A stretch of DNA of 22,534 nt from a virus. Location of the stretch: positions 1 to 22,534 of IMG/VR virus record IMGVR_UViG_3300025138_011200. The stretch is one strand, 5' to 3'. This document shows, in pieces, positions 20,574-22,534 of the stretch. The translations under genes and the position numbers were made by a program. Numbering within the stretch: position 1 is the first letter of the stretch; each line of letters opens with the position of its first letter. The notes under the pieces are model-generated. The model searched no databases and was not told the origin of the DNA. It worked only from the letters and a program-made list of their open reading frames with translations.

Positions 20574-20918
20574 ATGAAATTATTAATCGCTTTACACATT
20601 GTAGTAGCTACTGTTTATAATGCAGTACCATCTCAAACAGATTCAACCCCTTTAATTACAGCCTCTAATAAACATATAGATGCTAATAATCCTGGTAAAC
20701 ATAGATGGATTGCAGTATCTAGAGATTTAGAAAAACTAGGATTTACTTTTGGAGTAGAGGTATGTGTTGAAAACGCAGGTACTATGAATGGTATATGGGT
20801 TGTTGAAGATAGGATGAATAAAAGATTTACTAACAAGATAGATTTTTTAGTAGATAATGAAATTGTATTAGGTAAATGGGAAGGAGTAATTATATCTCTT
20901 AACTCAACAAGACAATAA
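20574..20918 (+). CDS. 3D-domain protein (RlpA/MltA-like double-psi beta-barrel) with probable signal peptide
   Basis: In this 114-residue protein, a hydrophobic N-terminus MKLLIALHIVVATVYNA looks like a short signal or leader sequence; no strong cleavage site is claimed. The rest matches the 3D domain named after three aspartates: TVYNAVPSQTDSTPLITA (Asp23), GIWVVEDRMNKR (Asp79) and KIDFLVDN (Asp90), with IAVSRDL between. Family members are peptidoglycan-related lytic transglycosylase-like or cell-wall-associated proteins. In a phage it could act in lysis or at the cell envelope. It is shorter than MltA, so it contains only the barrel. Confidence 0.78.
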   Translation: MKLLIALHIVVATVYNAVPSQTDSTPLITASNKHIDANNPGKHRWIAVSRDLEKLGFTFGVEVCVENAGTMNGIWVVEDRMNKRFTNKIDFLVDNEIVLGKWEGVIISLNSTRQ

Positions 20919-20919
20919 A

Positions 20920-21066
20920 ATGAAGTCACCTACTTTAACTCTGTTTAATAATATGTCTGATGAAGATTTTATAGCAGTACATAATGCAGGTCAATTAAAA
21001 AACTTATGTCTTGCTTTATCTTTAGATTTAGAAATATTTTCTCCACCCAAAGACTTATTAAACTAA
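20920..21066 (+). CDS. Unknown 48-residue protein
   Basis: This short gene starts 1 base after the 3D-domain stop. The translation begins MKSPTLTLFNNMSDEDFIAV and ends LDLEIFSPPKDLLN; it is mixed hydrophobic and polar, probably helical at NMSDEDF and GQLKNLCLALSL. No family is recognised. It is the last gene before the promoter-like site at 21068. Confidence is limited by its length. Confidence 0.5.
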   Translation: MKSPTLTLFNNMSDEDFIAVHNAGQLKNLCLALSLDLEIFSPPKDLLN

Positions 21067-21067
21067 A

Positions 21068-21101
21068 TTAGGATACCACAGCAATTTTTTGTATATTCAC
21101 G
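21068..21101 (+). promoter_or_regulatory. Bipartite promoter motif (TTAGGATACC / TTTGTATATTCACG)
   Basis: TTAGGATACC (21068-21077), 10 bases, TTTGTATATTCACG (21088-21101). The same two blocks at the same spacing occur at 21563-21596, and the second block recurs at 948-961. TATATTCA here sits where a Bacteroidota -7 box would be. The gene starts at 21117 after AAATAAAGGTT. Confidence 0.58.
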
Positions 21102-21116
21102 TATAAAATAAAGGTT

Positions 21117-21551
21117 ATGCTATACGAATTTAAAAACTACAATAAACATGGTAATATTAGAACAAGAGTAATACCTTGGCCTAATGGTAAAGCATTTGGA
21201 ATTAATCCAAATGGTTTAGGAGGCTATATTGGTGTTAAAATATTCAAATATGAATATAAACATGAACTCAACCCACCAAGTTTAATGAATTTAAAAGGTA
21301 AAAAATACATAATGCCTGGTTGGATAGAAGTATTACCTGAAACTGAATTAAATGATATAAAATGGATTAAACCTAAAGTTAAACGTGCTGAAACATTTGA
21401 ACATAAATTCAAATCATCTAGCAATGACAGGGTTTATACCACGAAAGAACACGTATCTGTAGATGGTACACGCAAATACAGCTGTAATTGTCCTGGTACA
21501 TGGAGAGCAAAAGACAGACGCTGTAAACACATTAAAAGCATTGAAAAGTAA
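21117..21551 (+). CDS. SWIM zinc-finger-like protein
   Basis: The N-terminal part of this 144-residue protein (about 1-85) is a beta-rich domain of unknown family (LYEFKNYNKHGNIRTR, then MPGWIEVLPETELNDIKWIK). The C-terminal end has SCNCPGTWRAKDRRCKHI: Cys123-x-Cys125-x10-Cys136-x-His138, the CxCx(n)CxH pattern of SWIM domains, which bind DNA or proteins. The zinc-finger end and the beta domain may be separable. It is preceded by the bipartite promoter-like site at 21068 and an A-rich AAATAAAGG leader. Function is unknown; it is probably a regulatory or DNA-associated protein. Confidence 0.75.
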   Translation: MLYEFKNYNKHGNIRTRVIPWPNGKAFGINPNGLGGYIGVKIFKYEYKHELNPPSLMNLKGKKYIMPGWIEVLPETELNDIKWIKPKVKRAETFEHKFKSSSNDRVYTTKEHVSVDGTRKYSCNCPGTWRAKDRRCKHIKSIEK

Positions 21552-21562
21552 TGCGCGAAAAA

Positions 21563-21596
21563 TTTGGCTACCCAGGATATCTTTCGTATCTTCACG
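21563..21596 (+). promoter_or_regulatory. Bipartite promoter motif (TTTGGCTACC / TTCGTATCTTCACG)
   Basis: TTTGGCTACC (21563-21572), 10 bases, TTCGTATCTTCACG (21583-21596). TTTG at 21563 and TATCTTCA at 21587 are 20 bases apart, a textbook Bacteroidota -33/-7 spacing. It shares both blocks with 21068-21101. The start codon follows at 21642. Confidence 0.62.
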
Positions 21597-21597
21597 T

Positions 21598-21614
21598 GTT
21601 CGAATGAGTCGAAC
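21598..21614 (+). promoter_or_regulatory. Leader hairpin directly after the promoter motif
   Basis: GTTCGA-ATGAG-TCGAAC is a perfect 6-bp stem with a 5-base loop, placed 1 base after the promoter motif and 27 bases before the ATG at 21642. Its position at the expected 5' end of the mRNA suggests RNA stabilisation or a protein-binding site. It lacks a T-run, so a terminator is unlikely. Confidence 0.45.
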
Positions 21615-21641
21615 GATTAATTAATTTAAAAATAAAGGTTT

Positions 21642-21827
21642 ATGTTTTATCAAATTACAAATGTTAAGAAAAAAAGAAACAACAATGTTAGAGTTGCATC
21701 AATGGGTGCTTTAATTAAAGAAATTAAAAAACAAGGTTGGCAAATAGGAGATTGTAAGATTACTGAATTAGCTAGTGAGTTAGTTTCAACTAAATACAAT
21801 TCCCCAGACGGTAAAAATACAATTTAA
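21642..21827 (+). CDS. Unknown 61-residue protein
   Basis: The translation starts MFYQITNVKKKRNNNVRVAS, continues MGALIKEIKKQGWQIGDCKI and ends SPDGKNTI. It is basic and short, with a beta-like start and a probable helix (ALIKEIKKQGW). No family is recognised. It has its own strong promoter-like site and hairpin leader and a TTTAAAAATAAAGGTTT start region, so it is probably expressed at a useful level. Its leader sequence is closely repeated before the next gene. Confidence 0.62.
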   Translation: MFYQITNVKKKRNNNVRVASMGALIKEIKKQGWQIGDCKITELASELVSTKYNSPDGKNTI

Positions 21828-21847
21828 TTAATTAAAAAATAAAGGTA

Positions 21848-22165
21848 ATGGTTATAGCAATTAACAAACAAGAAGTAAAGTATATTAAAAAACATTTTCT
21901 TACTGAAAAGCAAAGAAAATCTAGATCAATAAAACAAGCTGAGCAAGTTGGTAATACTTTTATTGATTTTATAGGTTTAGATGGAAAAACTTATAAATTA
22001 ATATATAGAACTCCTACAAAAACCTATACTAATTATGTAGACTTTAAAGAAATATATAATACAGGTATAATGCATAAAGGGAATAATGTAAGGGTACAAG
22101 ATAAATATAATAAAGTTAACCATGCAGAGAATAATTTAATTAAAAAAATAGATAAAAACCTATAA
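21848..22165 (+). CDS. Unknown 105-residue protein
   Basis: The start is MVIAINKQEVKYIKKHFLTE, with a basic helix (KQRKSRSIKQAEQVG) and a beta-like segment (TFIDFIGLDGKTYKLIYRTP). The C-terminal half is polar and basic (KGNNVRVQDKYNKVNHAENN). No family is recognised. The start is marked by AATAAAGGTA, 20 bases after the previous stop, in a leader almost identical to that of the preceding gene. It may be co-transcribed with that gene. Confidence 0.65.
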   Translation: MVIAINKQEVKYIKKHFLTEKQRKSRSIKQAEQVGNTFIDFIGLDGKTYKLIYRTPTKTYTNYVDFKEIYNTGIMHKGNNVRVQDKYNKVNHAENNLIKKIDKNL

Positions 22166-22166
22166 T

Positions 22167-22534
22167 ATGAGTAGAGGTAGACCAAAAGAGCAAGAAGCAA
22201 TACCGTGGCAGAAGTTTACACAGGAAATGTTAGAAGTACCTTCAAAACCTGAATTAGGTAGTAAATCAGTTTGGCATTTTGATAGAAGTAAATTTGATCG
22301 TGGTCCATATAAAACAGAATACTTCCCAGCTAAAGGTGAACGTCAACTTAAATTTAAACCTGAGAAGGGTAAAGCCTATGGTAAACAACCTGTAGTATTA
22401 GTGTTTAAAACATCAAATCGTTCTAATGCTAAAACTAAAATAAAAATATTTAGAAATGAAAATATTGACTATATACTAACAACCGATAAATTAGTTGGTA
22501 TTCCATCTACAGCTGAAATAATAGATATTGGAGA
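22167..22534 (+). CDS. Unknown protein, 3' end cut by the window
   Basis: This is an open frame from ATG 22167, one base after the preceding stop, running off the right edge (122 complete codons and no stop seen). It begins MSRGRPKEQEAIPWQKFTQE, then has a tract rich in Lys, Arg, Phe and Tyr (KPELGSKSVWHFDRSKFDRG, then PYKTEYFPAKGERQLKFKP). It has no recognised motif. The composition suggests a basic phage protein that might bind DNA or another protein. Only the N-terminal part is available. Confidence 0.6.
   Translation, partial: MSRGRPKEQEAIPWQKFTQEMLEVPSKPELGSKSVWHFDRSKFDRGPYKTEYFPAKGERQLKFKPEKGKAYGKQPVVLVFKTSNRSNAKTKIKIFRNENIDYILTTDKLVGIPSTAEIIDIG

Noticed and set aside
21598-21614. Hairpin read as a terminator
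   Set aside because: It is followed by GATTAATTAATTT without a T-run and lies between a promoter-like motif and a start codon, so it is more likely a leader element.
1-22534. tRNA genes, insertion sequences, integrase or attachment sites
   Set aside because: No cloverleaf-like segment, transposase motif or integrase was seen by reading; all gaps are short and AT-rich.

Overview
The window is part of an AT-rich (roughly 30% GC by eye) tailed-phage genome of T4-like (myovirus) ancestry. Every gene I can support lies on the + strand, and most overlap or abut their neighbours by a few bases. The T4-type signature is a probable sliding-clamp C-terminus (gp45-like, 1-395), the clamp-loader large subunit (gp44-like, 3700-4626) and the clamp-loader small subunit (gp62-like, 4877-5290). 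Three things point to a Bacteroidota host: a 55-residue Hc1/histone-H1-like protein of a type common in that phylum (3232-3399), several promoter candidates resembling the Bacteroidota -33 TTTG / -7 TAnnTTTG architecture, and mostly weak, A-rich translation starts. The host assignment is an inference.

Layout. (1) 1-3425: the clamp end, then a protein-folding and chromatin module (Hsp20, an unknown 107-residue protein, GroES, GroEL, Hc1-like protein) closed by a clear intrinsic terminator at 3407-3435. (2) 3434-6938: a small unknown protein, clamp loader gp44 and gp62 with an 80-residue gene between them, a 74-residue unknown, a DUF1599/Nmad1-type protein, and a PD-(D/E)XK nuclease with a Cas4/AddB-like four-cysteine set. 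(3) 6939-19303: a ribbon-helix-helix protein followed by 15 tightly coupled genes, nearly all for glycan synthesis: two GT4-type glycosyltransferases, several GT2-like or other glycosyltransferase-like proteins, an NDP-sugar epimerase, a DegT-fold sugar 3-dehydrase-like enzyme with His in place of the PLP lysine, RmlD-like, RmlC-like and RmlB-like enzymes, a cytidylyltransferase-like protein and a UDP-glucose 6-dehydrogenase-like protein. (4) 19304-22534: small accessory genes, including zinc-ribbon, HNH-like, 3D-domain and SWIM-finger proteins, two with strong promoter-like motifs.

How it fits together. The first half supplies DNA replication (clamp and loader), recombination or repair (nuclease), and folding of abundant phage proteins (GroEL/GroES/Hsp20). 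The 12-kb sugar cassette appears to make one or more activated deoxy- or acidic sugars and transfer them onto an unknown acceptor: phage DNA, a virion protein, or host surface glycan. The nearby Nmad1-type gene makes DNA glycosylation or modification worth considering but does not prove it. No tRNA, CRISPR array, insertion sequence or integrase was seen.
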